Part shown: piece after piece, positions 33,629 to 42,591 of the stretch
How the letters are laid out: every line of letters starts with the position of its first letter
How positions within the stretch are numbered: the stretch's first letter is position 1
From: Flavobacteriaceae bacterium
GTDB lineage: Bacteria > Bacteroidota > Bacteroidia > Flavobacteriales > Flavobacteriaceae
Direction: 5' to 3'
Assembly (NCBI GenBank): GCA_947448525.1
Contig: CANFNV010000015.1
Span: forward strand, 1-43,381
Length of the DNA stretch: 43,381 nucleotides
Notes under the pieces: generated by a model
The model's input: only the letters and a program-made list of their open reading frames with translations
Database searches by the model: none
Told to the model about the DNA's origin: nothing
Position numbers and translations under genes: made by a program

Positions 33629-34681
33629 CTATTCTCTAATTTCTTTTTCTTCATTAAATAAATTCATTTTTCGAATCCATTTCGTTTTTCTTTCTGTTAA
33701 GAAAATATCTAAATACAATAAGAAAAAACCAAACCCTAAAAACCATTGAAACTGCGATTTATAATCGGCCATCATTGTGCCTTCAAATTCAGTTTTTTGT
33801 GTGTTATCCAATACTTTTTTTACATAATCTAAAACGGATTTAGTCGCATTTCCATCGATATATCCTCCTTTAGTACTTTTGGCAATTGATGATAAAACTT
33901 CCGCGTTTCTCTTTGTAATAACTACTTGATTCTCATTATCTTTCTGATAACTTTCAACTATTCCGTTTCTTTTTAACGGAATAGGACCTCCGTTTTCGGT
34001 CCCCACTCCAACAGTTACTATCTTTAAACCTAATTTTTGAGCATCTTCCGCAGCGTTTTGTGCATTATCCGAATGGTCTTCCCCGTCTGAAATGATAACC
34101 AGTAGTTTGTTTGTTTTATCTTTTTTATCAAAGAAATTATTGGCTGCTAAATCAATAGCTTGATCAATTGAGGTTCCTTGGGAAGAAATCATTCCGGGGT
34201 TCATCGTTTGCAAAAACATCTTAGCCACAGCATAATCAGAAGTCATTGGCAAAACAGGAAATGCACTTCCTGAATACGCAATAATACCAATTCTATCGCT
34301 TCCTAATTGGTTAATTAATTGGGAAACTATTTGCTTACTTTTTTCTAATCTATTAGGCGCCACATCTTCAGCTAACATACTTTTAGAAACGTCAATTGCA
34401 AAAACAATGTCAACTCCTTGACGTTTTACTTTTTCCATTTTGGTTCCCATTTTTGGGTTTACCAAAGCGATTATCAAAAGTGTCAAGCCAAGAAGAACCA
34501 TACCCATTTTTAATACCGGTTTAAATACGGATTTCTCTGGACTTAACTTTTTAATTAATTCCAAATCTCCAAATTCTCTTTGTTTTTTTTGTTTCCAATA
34601 TTGAACGTATAGAAACAACCCCAACAAAATTGGGATGACAAACAGCAGATATAAATACCCTTTTTCTTCTAACTCGTACAT
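33629..34681 (-). CDS. batB: BatB-like von Willebrand factor A membrane protein
   Basis: A 350-residue protein with N-terminal helices (about 10-27, 59-77), a vWA domain facing the outside (about 90-280) and a C-terminal helix (about 312-330). The metal-dependent adhesion site is complete in its first part: DVSKSMLAEDVAPNRL, with later TSIDQ and ISDGEDH supplying the Thr and Asp. By family precedent it binds BatA and partner proteins with a divalent metal. It lies 42 bases downstream of batA. Confidence 0.93.
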   Translation of the reverse strand: MYELEEKGYLYLLFVIPILLGLFLYVQYWKQKKQREFGDLELIKKLSPEKSVFKPVLKMGMVLLGLTLLIIALVNPKMGTKMEKVKRQGVDIVFAIDVSKSMLAEDVAPNRLEKSKQIVSQLINQLGSDRIGIIAYSGSAFPVLPMTSDYAVAKMFLQTMNPGMISSQGTSIDQAIDLAANNFFDKKDKTNKLLVIISDGEDHSDNAQNAAEDAQKLGLKIVTVGVGTENGGPIPLKRNGIVESYQKDNENQVVITKRNAEVLSSIAKSTKGGYIDGNATKSVLDYVKKVLDNTQKTEFEGTMMADYKSQFQWFLGFGFFLLYLDIFLTERKTKWIRKMNLFNEEKEIRE

Positions 34682-34723
34682 TTTTTTTCTTTTTTGTCTT
34701 TCTGATCAGAATGACAAGATTGT

Positions 34724-35728
34724 CTATATAAAACTTCTAAAAACAGTGTTTCTCAACAATACTTCAATCAATAATAAAATTCCGGCTATCCAAACAAATA
34801 GTCGGTATTTTTCATCATAATCATAGTATTTCAACTCTTGTATTTCGGTCGTTTCCAACTTATTAATTTCGTTATAAATACTTTCTAACTTACTATTGCT
34901 ATTGGCTCTAAAATATTTTCCGCCGGTATTTTTAGCAATGGTTTTCATCAATTTTTCGTCAATTTCAACGGGCATCATTTTGTATAAAAACCCCTTTCCA
35001 TTGGGAGCATACGCATAAGGAAATTCAGCCATCCCATTAGAACCTATTCCAATAGTATATACCTTTATCCCGTATTCTTTAGCAATTTCTGAAGCTGTTT
35101 CTGGTTCAATAAAACCAGAATTATTTACTCCATCGGTGAGCAAAATGATAATTTTACTTTTTGCTTTGCTCTCTTTTAATCTATTTACAGCCGTCGTCAA
35201 TCCCATACCTATTCCGGTTCCGTCTTGCAACACATTGTCGTATTTAATATCCCTAATGGCTTCCTTAACTATAGCTTTATCACTAGTAACAGGAGTTTTG
35301 GTGTAGGATTCTGCTGCATAAACTACTACTCCAATTCTATCATTTGGTCGTGCATCCACAAAATTGGAAGCTACTTCTTTTAGAGCTTCCATTCGGTTGG
35401 GATGCAAATCTTTGGCCAGCATACTACTCGAAAGGTCAATAGCCATGACAATATCAATTCCTTTGGTAGTTTTAGTTTGATTGCTAATATCAACGGATCT
35501 TGGACGCACTAAAGCAATTATCAAAGAACTTAAAGCTAATAATCGCAATATGTTTAAATAGGGTTTTAATTTTGCTAAAGTCGATTTGGAAGTTTTAAAA
35601 CCATCAACTGAACTTATTTTTAATGTTGCCGATTGCTGTTTTCGTTTCCAAAAAAGCCATAATCCAGCAATTGGAATTAGAAAAAACAACCAAAAAAACT
35701 CAGGATTTAAAAACGTTATTTTTTCCAT
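34724..35728 (-). CDS. batA: BatA-like von Willebrand factor A membrane protein
   Basis: A 334-residue paralog of BatB. Membrane segments near 10-28, 58-74 and 308-326 enclose a vWA domain with an intact metal site (AIDLSSSMLAKDLHPNRM near 94-111, GTGIGMG near 170, LLTDGVNNSG near 198). Its ATG overlaps the stop codon of the upstream 543-residue protein (TAATG), so translation is coupled. BatA and BatB share the arrangement but differ in loop lengths, which agrees with an ancient duplication inside the operon. Confidence 0.93.
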   Translation of the reverse strand: MEKITFLNPEFFWLFFLIPIAGLWLFWKRKQQSATLKISSVDGFKTSKSTLAKLKPYLNILRLLALSSLIIALVRPRSVDISNQTKTTKGIDIVMAIDLSSSMLAKDLHPNRMEALKEVASNFVDARPNDRIGVVVYAAESYTKTPVTSDKAIVKEAIRDIKYDNVLQDGTGIGMGLTTAVNRLKESKAKSKIIILLTDGVNNSGFIEPETASEIAKEYGIKVYTIGIGSNGMAEFPYAYAPNGKGFLYKMMPVEIDEKLMKTIAKNTGGKYFRANSNSKLESIYNEINKLETTEIQELKYYDYDEKYRLFVWIAGILLLIEVLLRNTVFRSFI

Positions 35729-37359
35729 TATTCCTGAGCGTTTTTAAGTTCAACCGAATTGATTATTCGTTCTAGAATTTTCTTTCCATATTCATCACCT
35801 TCACGATAAGAAACCATAATTTCTTGTAAACCACTGTCTTGTTTAAACAATAAAATTTCATAATACAACTTCTGGCTTGTATTTTGAATTTCATCCAACA
35901 TCGTCATTGTTCCATAAGCTTTTACCCCCGAAATTCCTTTGTCGGTATTGAAATCTTCTTGTTTAAAAATGATTTCATGTCCGCCCAATGATTCCCATAT
36001 TTTAGTATTTCCTTCGAGAACAGTGTCAAAATTAACCTCTGTTTCTTTTTTATATTTTATTGTGGAAACTACAATATTAAAAGATTCCATCATACTTCCG
36101 TAGCCAAACATTTGCATCTCTTTTAATACGGCATAAGCCTCTTTTGGGAGCATTTTAGTGCCGTCCATTCGCTTTAAAACTTTTGGTGTTTCAATTTTTA
36201 TCCCAGGATTTCCATATTCGCTATATACCCATTCGCCTTCGGATAATTCTTTGGTTGGATGACCTATTAAATTATCTTTTACATAATCCCATCCTTTAAA
36301 ATAAATTAAAGCCAATAATGAAATCATGATCACGCCTATAACAATTCCAATCGTTGAAACAATTCGAGCACGTTTTAGTTTTTTTAGCTTCTGAATTCGA
36401 GCTATTTCTCTTTGTTGTTCGTTCCATGCGTCCAATTCATCATCCTTTTTAACCTCAGTTGGAATGGCTTTGTGAATGGTTACAATAGAACTGGAAATGC
36501 GTTTTTTATCTTCTTCAATTTCAAAATCTAAAGGTTTTACTTTAGCAAATTTTACTAAATCGGCTTGCATCAAAACCTTTTCTAGATTCTCTAAAGTTGC
36601 TGCCGAAAGTTTTAATTTCTTTTGATTAGCCACTCTTCGCAAACCTGCAATAAGTTCGGAAGTAGTGCTTTCCATAGCTGGAATTTCTATTTCTTCTTCG
36701 ATATAATTTCGAGCAATATTGGTAAGTTCCGAATAATAAGATTTTACTTCTCCCTTTTGCCAAAGCTCTTTCGATTCTAACTGAAGCAAAAGTGAAGTGG
36801 CTTTTTCAATGGCAGAAGTGTAAACAAGTTCCTCTTCTTTTGGACGGTTTTGGTATTTTTTAATAAACCAATAGGCTAGGGCTGCAATTCCTATTAAAAG
36901 TAAAATTCCTAATAAGTATTTCCACCAATTACTAAATGTTTCTGCTTGTGCAACGTCTTTAACATCATACATTTTTTGCTTTAAAGTATCTACTTTAACA
37001 TTGAAAACCTCTACTTTTAAACTATCAGAAAAAGTTGGTTTTCCATTAATAAGGACTGCAATTCTTGGGATAATGAATTTACCAGAATCGTATTGGGTTA
37101 CCCCATATTTTTTTATTAATTCCCATCTATCGTTGGTTTTTACCGTGTCTATTTTATAGGAATTTATTACTTCTAGAGCACCAAAGTTTTTAGCTTTAGG
37201 AAAAACCACTTTGTCTTTATTGCTAACCGTTGCTTTCAAAGTTATTTTAAACTCGGCTCCAATTTTATTTCGAGTTGTATCAATAGAAGTAGTGACTTTT
37301 TGGGCAAAAAGTGTTGATGTAAAAAGTAATAATAGGTATAGTTTTAATTTCATTTTCAT
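35728..37359 (-). CDS. Bat-operon membrane protein with beta-domain and extra C-terminal domain
   Basis: A 543-residue protein at the position where bat operons carry a DUF4381-like gene. After a signal peptide (MKMKLKLYLLLLFTSTLFA) comes a BatD-like beta domain (about 20-120: TTRNKIGAEFKITLKATVSN), a membrane helix (about 148-165), a cytosolic helical domain (about 175-325: VKSYYSELTNIARNYIEEEI), a second helix (about 337-356) and about 185 residues of periplasmic C-terminal sequence (YSEYGNPGIKIETPKVLKRM, YYEILLFKQDSGLQEIMVS). This C-terminal part is not in short DUF4381 proteins. It is cotranscribed with batA. Confidence 0.82.
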   Translation of the reverse strand: MKMKLKLYLLLLFTSTLFAQKVTTSIDTTRNKIGAEFKITLKATVSNKDKVVFPKAKNFGALEVINSYKIDTVKTNDRWELIKKYGVTQYDSGKFIIPRIAVLINGKPTFSDSLKVEVFNVKVDTLKQKMYDVKDVAQAETFSNWWKYLLGILLLIGIAALAYWFIKKYQNRPKEEELVYTSAIEKATSLLLQLESKELWQKGEVKSYYSELTNIARNYIEEEIEIPAMESTTSELIAGLRRVANQKKLKLSAATLENLEKVLMQADLVKFAKVKPLDFEIEEDKKRISSSIVTIHKAIPTEVKKDDELDAWNEQQREIARIQKLKKLKRARIVSTIGIVIGVIMISLLALIYFKGWDYVKDNLIGHPTKELSEGEWVYSEYGNPGIKIETPKVLKRMDGTKMLPKEAYAVLKEMQMFGYGSMMESFNIVVSTIKYKKETEVNFDTVLEGNTKIWESLGGHEIIFKQEDFNTDKGISGVKAYGTMTMLDEIQNTSQKLYYEILLFKQDSGLQEIMVSYREGDEYGKKILERIINSVELKNAQE

Positions 37360-37367
37360 TTTTTAAA

Positions 37368-37420
37368 CCACAAAGATCCCTAAGGCCTCAAAATGTTCAC
37401 TAAGTCAGTCTTATTTAGCA
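37368..37420. repeat. CCACAAAGATCCCTAAGG-type intergenic word repeat
   Basis: CCACAAAGATCCCTAAGGC followed by CACTAAGTCAGTC between the DUF58 gene and the 543-residue gene. The words resemble a common Flavobacterium intergenic pattern (CACAAAG, CACTAAG). No strong dyad was found. Confidence 0.45.
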
Positions 37421-37431
37421 GTTAAACATTA

Positions 37432-38298
37432 TTATCTCGATTTAAAATAACCCAATAATTTGGTTACATAACTTTCATCCACACGAGTATTTACAGTTCC
37501 TGACCCACATTTAGAAAATATTTCTTTGAAATACGTTACTTTCTCGTGGTAGTTTCTTTCATAGTTCATTCGAACTCTTTTGGAACTCGTATCAACCACT
37601 AGAATTTCACCCGTTTCGGCATCTTCCATTTCTACCATTCCAATGTTTGGCATTTTTTCTTCACGAATATCGTACACTCGAATTCCGGTGATATCGTGTT
37701 TTTTACCGGCAATTTTAAGTGTTTTCTCGTAATCTTCTTCCACCATAAAATCGGAAATCAGAAATACAATTGCTTTTTTCTTTTGCGTAGCCGATAAAAA
37801 TTTAAGTGCTTGCGTTAAATCGGTTTTCTTGCTTTTTGGTTGGAATTCTATCAATTCGCGGATGATTCGCAAAACGTGGGATTTTCCTTTTTTGGGCGGA
37901 ATATACAATTCGATACCATCGGAAAACAAAATCAAACCTATTTTATCATTATTTTGGGTTGCCGAAAATGCCATTGTTGCGGCAATTTCGGTAACTATTT
38001 CACTCTTTAGTTGGTTTTTTGTGCCGAAACTCTCTGAACCCGATATGTCCACCATTAACATCATGGTCAATTCACGTTCTTCTTCAAAGACTTTTACATG
38101 CGCTTCGTTATATCGTGCGGTAACATTCCAATCGATAGCGCGAATATCGTCGCCAAACTGGTATTGACGTACTTCCGAAAAGGTCATGCCGCGTCCTTTA
38201 AAAGACGTATGATACTCCCCCGAAAAGATATGATCGCTCAATCGTCGGGTTTTGATTTCAATTTTACGAACTTTACTAAGTAGATCTTTCGTCTCCAT
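37432..38298 (-). CDS. DUF58 domain protein of the bat operon
   Basis: A 288-residue cytosolic protein. The DUF58 signature RQYQFGDDIRAIDWNVTARY lies near 44-63 and is followed by a vWA-like metal motif (MMLMVDISGSESFG, about 78-91) and a later SDFMVEEDYEKT. In other bacteria DUF58 proteins are encoded next to MoxR ATPases and are thought to be their clients. The ATG at 38298 is clear. It lies 78 bases downstream of moxR, across an AAAGTC-type repeat, and belongs to the same operon. Confidence 0.93.
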   Translation of the reverse strand: METKDLLSKVRKIEIKTRRLSDHIFSGEYHTSFKGRGMTFSEVRQYQFGDDIRAIDWNVTARYNEAHVKVFEEERELTMMLMVDISGSESFGTKNQLKSEIVTEIAATMAFSATQNNDKIGLILFSDGIELYIPPKKGKSHVLRIIRELIEFQPKSKKTDLTQALKFLSATQKKKAIVFLISDFMVEEDYEKTLKIAGKKHDITGIRVYDIREEKMPNIGMVEMEDAETGEILVVDTSSKRVRMNYERNYHEKVTYFKEIFSKCGSGTVNTRVDESYVTKLLGYFKSR

Positions 38299-38302
38299 TA
38301 TT

Positions 38303-38372
38303 AGTCAAATGTCTTCATGTCAAAGGTCTTAATGTCGCGACTTTACGACTTGGACTTTTTGACCTTTCGACT
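38303..38372. repeat. Microrepeat of AAAGTC/AAGTCG words between moxR and DUF58 genes
   Basis: The stretch is built from GTCTT/AAAGTC words, includes the palindrome GTCGCGAC (38334-38341), and CAAAGGTC (38320-38327) pairs with GACCTTTC (38361-38368, 7 of 8). It fills almost the whole gap inside the operon. Confidence 0.75.
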
Positions 38373-38375
38373 ATT

Positions 38376-39380
38376 TTAAGGTACCTCTATTTCGTTTACA
38401 ATTTTATTAATAATGTCAACCGAAGTGATGTTTTCGGCTTCCGCTTCATACGTAATTCCAATTCTGTGACGCAATACATCGTGAACTACTGCACGGACAT
38501 CTTCTGGAATTACATAACCGCGACGTTTTATAAAAGCGTAACATTTTGCAGCGGTTGCTAAGTTGATGCTTCCTCGAGGCGATGCGCCAAAACCGATTAA
38601 TGGTTTCAGACTTTCTAACTTATATTTTTCTGGGAAACGAGTAGCGAAAATAATGTCTAAAATGTATTTTTCAATTTTTTCATCCATATATACTTCACGA
38701 ACCGCTTCTTGAGCACGAAGAATTTGTTCTATAGAAACCACTTGATTCACTTTTTCGTAAGCGCCTTTCAAATTTTGACGAATTACCATTCGCTCTTCAT
38801 CCATTTTTGGATAATCAATAACCGTTTTCAACATAAAACGGTCTACTTGTGCTTCTGGTAAAGGATATGTTCCTTCTTGTTCTATAGGATTTTGAGTAGC
38901 CAAAACCAAGAAGGGTCTATCTAATTTGAAAGTAGTATCACCAATGGTAACTTGTTTTTCTTGCATCGCTTCTAGTAAAGCCGATTGTACTTTAGCTGGT
39001 GCACGATTGATTTCATCAGCCAAAACAAAATTGGCAAATATTGGTCCTTTTTTAATAGAGAACTCATTGGCTTTAATATTATAAATCATGGTCCCAATAA
39101 CATCCGCTGGCAATAAGTCGGGTGTAAATTGAATTCTACTAAAGCTACCATTAATGGCTTGTGAAAGTGTATTAATAGCTAATGTTTTAGCCAACCCAGG
39201 AACACCTTCAAGCAAGATGTGTCCTTGTCCTAAAAGCCCAATTAGCAATCGTTCAACCATGTGTTTTTGACCTACAATTACTTTGTTCATTTCCATAGTA
39301 AGTAAGTCAATAAAAGCACTTTCTCTTTCTATTTTTTCATTGATTGCTCTAATGTCTAAAGCGGCAACTTTTTCTTCCAT
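38376..39380 (-). CDS. MoxR-family AAA+ ATPase
   Basis: A 334-residue cytosolic chaperone-like ATPase, first gene of the bat operon. It has Walker A in EGVPGLAKT (near 67-75), Walker B LADEINRAP (near 121-129), the segment NPIEQEGTYPLPEAQVDRF (near 165-183) and a sensor/Arg region GASPRGSINLA near 276. MoxR proteins are thought to help assemble metal-dependent vWA proteins; here DUF58, BatA and BatB are natural partners. The ATG at 39380 is chosen; an in-frame TTG 11 codons upstream only adds poorly conserved residues. Confidence 0.95.
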   Translation of the reverse strand: MEEKVAALDIRAINEKIERESAFIDLLTMEMNKVIVGQKHMVERLLIGLLGQGHILLEGVPGLAKTLAINTLSQAINGSFSRIQFTPDLLPADVIGTMIYNIKANEFSIKKGPIFANFVLADEINRAPAKVQSALLEAMQEKQVTIGDTTFKLDRPFLVLATQNPIEQEGTYPLPEAQVDRFMLKTVIDYPKMDEERMVIRQNLKGAYEKVNQVVSIEQILRAQEAVREVYMDEKIEKYILDIIFATRFPEKYKLESLKPLIGFGASPRGSINLATAAKCYAFIKRRGYVIPEDVRAVVHDVLRHRIGITYEAEAENITSVDIINKIVNEIEVP

Positions 39381-39551
39381 AAGTTCTATTTTTATGCTAC
39401 TATTTTGGTTCAAAATTTTAACATTTCAAAATTGAAGATTTTAACACGAATAGAATGTTAATAATGCGTTAAATCTTACATTTAAATTGTATTTTTAAGG
39501 ATGATTTATGATTTTGTTTTAGTAATTTTAGAGTTCTTAATAAAAAATCTG

Positions 39552-40418
39552 ATGAAAACATTATTGTCGCCTATTATTGCTGGAACTATGAATTGGGGAA
39601 TTTGGGACAAGAACCTTTCCACTTCAGAAATGGAGCATTTAATCCATATTTGTATTGAAAATAAAATCACCACTTTTGATCATGCTGATATTTATGGAGG
39701 CTATACCACAGAAGTGCAATTTGGAAAAGCATTAGGCAAAAGTAAAATTGCAAGAGAACGATTGCAACTGATTTCTAAATGTGGCATCCAATTGACCACT
39801 GGAAGACCAAACATAATTAAACATTACGATTATTCTAAAGAGTATATCATTTGGTCGGTTGAAAATTCATTAAAAAACCTTCAAACTGATTATTTAGATG
39901 TATTGCTTTTGCATCGCCCGAGTCCGTTAATGGTTGCTGATGAAATAGCGGAAGCCATAGAAAAATTAAAACAAGAAGGAAAAATAATTGATTTTGGATT
40001 ATCCAATTTTACTTCATCTCAAACCGAATTAATATTACAAAAAACAGAAATTAACTACAATCAAATTCAGTTTTCTGCTACACACCATCAACCTATGTTA
40101 GACGGTAGTTTAGATTACATGAAAATTCACAATATTATTCCGATGTCATGGAATCCGCTTGGAACCGTTTTTAGAGAAGACATTGACCAAACGCGCCGAT
40201 TGAAAAAATTATTGGTGCAATTGGTTGAAAAATATGAGGTTGGCTCGGATACTATATTATTAGCTTGGATTTTAAAACATCCGTCAGCCATTATACCAGT
40301 AGCTGGAACTGTAAATATTGCTCGAATTCAACAATTAATGAAAGCTGTTGATTTGCAACTTGATGCATTAGATTGGTTCGCCATTTGGAGTGAAAGTATG
40401 GGAAATCAAGTGCCTTAA
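39552..40418 (+). CDS. Aldo/keto reductase (YdhF-like)
   Basis: A 288-residue cytosolic NADPH-dependent oxidoreductase with a TIM-barrel fold. The catalytic Asp/Tyr lie in FDHADIYGGY (about 40-49), Lys in LISKCG (about 75-80) and His in LLLHRPSPL (about 118-126); GLSNFTSSQTELIL and IPVAGTVNIARIQ (phosphate loop) complete the pattern. The closest familiar relatives are YdhF-type reductases acting on small carbonyls. The ATG at 39552 is preferred; an upstream ATG at 39501 adds 17 unconserved hydrophobic residues. It is divergent from moxR. Confidence 0.93.
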   Translation: MKTLLSPIIAGTMNWGIWDKNLSTSEMEHLIHICIENKITTFDHADIYGGYTTEVQFGKALGKSKIARERLQLISKCGIQLTTGRPNIIKHYDYSKEYIIWSVENSLKNLQTDYLDVLLLHRPSPLMVADEIAEAIEKLKQEGKIIDFGLSNFTSSQTELILQKTEINYNQIQFSATHHQPMLDGSLDYMKIHNIIPMSWNPLGTVFREDIDQTRRLKKLLVQLVEKYEVGSDTILLAWILKHPSAIIPVAGTVNIARIQQLMKAVDLQLDALDWFAIWSESMGNQVP

Positions 40419-40422
40419 TTAT

Positions 40423-40466
40423 AGTAATTAGTAAACAGTGATTAGCTTTTTTTTCTACTAATTACT
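40423..40466. repeat. Dyad microrepeat of AGTAATTAGT words after the aldo/keto reductase gene
   Basis: AGTAATTAGTA (40423-40433) and TACTAATTACT (40456-40466) are perfect complements over 11 bases, with a 22-base loop and a T8 run inside the loop. It starts 4 bases after the stop codon and uses the same words as 20180-20239. Confidence 0.85.
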
Positions 40467-40483
40467 TTTCACTTTTCACAAAA

Positions 40484-41638
40484 ATGATAAACAAACGTCT
40501 TCTTATAAAAAACTTACTGGCTCACAACGATGAGAGTAGTTTTTATGATAAAAAAAGACAGTTGAATTTGCATACAAAAGAAGGTAAAGCCAAGTTTTTG
40601 AAACATATTTGCGCTTTGTCAAATTCCAATCCGTCTAACAATTCCTATATTGTGGTTGGTGTTGAAGATCAAGATAATGAAATTACGGGCGACGATTTTT
40701 TTGACGACAGTAGGATTCAGAATTTAGTGAATGCTTTTTTGGAAAATCCTCCAAAAATTCAATATGAAAATGTTCCTTTTCCTAATTTACCGAAAGATAA
40801 AGTAGTGGGTTTGGTGACTATTAAACCAAAATCGAAGACTTCCTTTTTCAAAAAAAATATTCATACGGTTTTAGTGAATACGGTTTTTGTTCGTCGTGGC
40901 AGCAATTCCATTCCAACAGAAGAAAAAATACCCTATTCTAAACAGAATATTGAAACGGTAATTAGCATTGAAAACAATTCAAGAAATAGTATTGCTTATA
41001 CGCTAGACGGTGTTATTGATTTTGTTAATAATCGTCACAAAGATATTCCTTCTAAGTACAAAGTTTTTAAAGAGTTATTTGTAATCTGTTGGTCGGGAAT
41101 TTCCAAAAAAGTACGCGAAAAAACATTCTTTTCAAGGGTTGATATTGAGTTAATCAATGAACAAGTAAAACTGTTTTATTCCGCACAAGATGATGTTTCG
41201 ATCGAGTATGATGAGAACACGTTTACAATTACCGAATATGTTCAGCTGGGTTTGAATGACAAAACGAGTTATTATCCTTTGGAGCGGCAAAAGATTTCCT
41301 TTTTTGACAATGGATATTATAAAATTGAAACTGAAATGATCTTTGAACCTCCACAATACAATAGAAAAGTATTGTTTCATGTGTATAATTCTACATTGAC
41401 TTTGTTAACTAAGTTACAAAAATCACAAGAATTTACCGATCGTGAAGAGTTAGATTTAGAAAATATCCCCTCAACCTTAATGATTTGTTTCTTGAATGGT
41501 TTTGTGGATGCCAAACAAAAATTAATTGAGGCAAAATCCTTATTAAAAGAACATAAAAACTATGTTGTTTATGACCATTTCAAAGAAGTGATGCGCGTGT
41601 TAAGAAAAGTGAAATATGGTGGAAATAATATACGATAA
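40484..41638 (+). CDS. AlbA_2/Schlafen-type putative nucleic-acid-binding protein
   Basis: A 384-residue cytosolic protein. Residues about 25-135 form an AlbA_2 (Schlafen AAA_4) domain: GKAKFLKHICALSNSNPS, NSYIVVGVEDQDNEITGDD, DKVVGLVTIKPKS and VFVRRGSNSIPTEEKI are the typical blocks. Such domains occur in helicase-linked regulators and in defence or stress systems and bind DNA or nucleotide-like ligands. The remaining 250 residues show no family I know, with a helical end (REELDLENIPSTLMICFLNG). It lies after a dyad repeat and is convergent with tsf across a terminator. No toxin-antitoxin partner is next to it. Confidence 0.78.
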   Translation: MINKRLLIKNLLAHNDESSFYDKKRQLNLHTKEGKAKFLKHICALSNSNPSNNSYIVVGVEDQDNEITGDDFFDDSRIQNLVNAFLENPPKIQYENVPFPNLPKDKVVGLVTIKPKSKTSFFKKNIHTVLVNTVFVRRGSNSIPTEEKIPYSKQNIETVISIENNSRNSIAYTLDGVIDFVNNRHKDIPSKYKVFKELFVICWSGISKKVREKTFFSRVDIELINEQVKLFYSAQDDVSIEYDENTFTITEYVQLGLNDKTSYYPLERQKISFFDNGYYKIETEMIFEPPQYNRKVLFHVYNSTLTLLTKLQKSQEFTDREELDLENIPSTLMICFLNGFVDAKQKLIEAKSLLKEHKNYVVYDHFKEVMRVLRKVKYGGNNIR

Positions 41639-41656
41639 TTGAATTTTTTGGTGCAA

Positions 41657-41691
41657 AAAAAACCTCGCTTCAATAAAGAAACGAGGTTTTT
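41657..41691. terminator. Bidirectional terminator between the AlbA_2 gene and tsf
   Basis: A stem of 10 pairs (AAAAACCTCG near 41658-41667 against CGAGGTTTTT near 41682-41691) with a 14-base loop and A/T runs on both sides. It can end transcripts from both convergent genes. Confidence 0.85.
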
Positions 41692-41731
41692 ATAATTTCT
41701 AAAGAAAAAATTCTGAAACAAGTTCAGAATA

Positions 41732-42556
41732 TTATCCTAAAGCAACTCTACTAAATCCAGTAACAGTTAATCCACTTTCAACTGATTTAACATAAGCAGC
41801 AACGCTCACAGAACCATCTTTAATATAATCTTGGTTTACCAAGGTATTGTCTTTGTAAAAACGTTGAATTTTACCTTTAGCAATATTGTCTAACATAGCT
41901 TCTGGTTTTCCTTCTTGACGCAATTGATCTTTAGCGATTTCAATCTCTTTTTCAATGATTGAGGCATCAACTCCCGCTTCATTCAAAGCAATTGGATTCA
42001 TTGCCGCGGCTTGCATTGCTACGTTTCTTGCAGCTTCATCGCCACCACTAACGTTAGCCGAAAGAGCAACTAAAGTAGCAATTTTGTTCCCTGCGTGAAT
42101 GTAAGAGCCAACAAAAGCACCGCTCAATCTTTCGAAAGAAGCCACTTCAATCTTTTCTCCAATTACACCCGTTTGTTCAATAAGTTTTTCAGCAACTGTA
42201 ATTCCATGGAAATCTGAAGCCAAAAATGCTTCTTTAGTTGCAAATTTTAATGCTTGATTAGCTAATTCAGTAGCTAATTTTACGAAACCTTCATTTTTTC
42301 CAACGAAGTCCGTTTCGCAATTTAATGTGATAACTACACCAGAAGTTTTGTCAGCACTTACAACTGCAATTGCAGCCCCTTCAGTAGATTCTCTGTCGGA
42401 TCTGTTAGCGGCAACTTTTTGACCTTTTTTTCTTAGGTTTTCAATTGCTAAATCAAAATCTCCATCAGATTCTACTAATGCTTTTTTGCAGTCCATCATA
42501 CCTGCACCAGTGATTGTTCTTAATTTATTTACGTCTGCAGCAGTAATTGTTGCCAT
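41732..42556 (-). CDS. tsf: Translation elongation factor Ts
   Basis: Nucleotide-exchange factor that regenerates EF-Tu-GTP. The N-terminal domain LRTITGAGMMDCKKALVESD (12-31) and the conserved TDFV motif in LNCETDFVGKNEGFVKLA (78-95) contact EF-Tu. The protein is complete at 274 residues with a normal C-terminal module (GSVSVAAYVKS). It follows rpsB, as in most bacteria. The 135 bases between them contain a strong hairpin (42592-42684). Confidence 0.97.
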   Translation of the reverse strand: MATITAADVNKLRTITGAGMMDCKKALVESDGDFDLAIENLRKKGQKVAANRSDRESTEGAAIAVVSADKTSGVVITLNCETDFVGKNEGFVKLATELANQALKFATKEAFLASDFHGITVAEKLIEQTGVIGEKIEVASFERLSGAFVGSYIHAGNKIATLVALSANVSGGDEAARNVAMQAAAMNPIALNEAGVDASIIEKEIEIAKDQLRQEGKPEAMLDNIAKGKIQRFYKDNTLVNQDYIKDGSVSVAAYVKSVESGLTVTGFSRVALG

Positions 42557-42591
42557 TTTGTTTTATTTTAAGATTAAAAATTTAAATGTAA

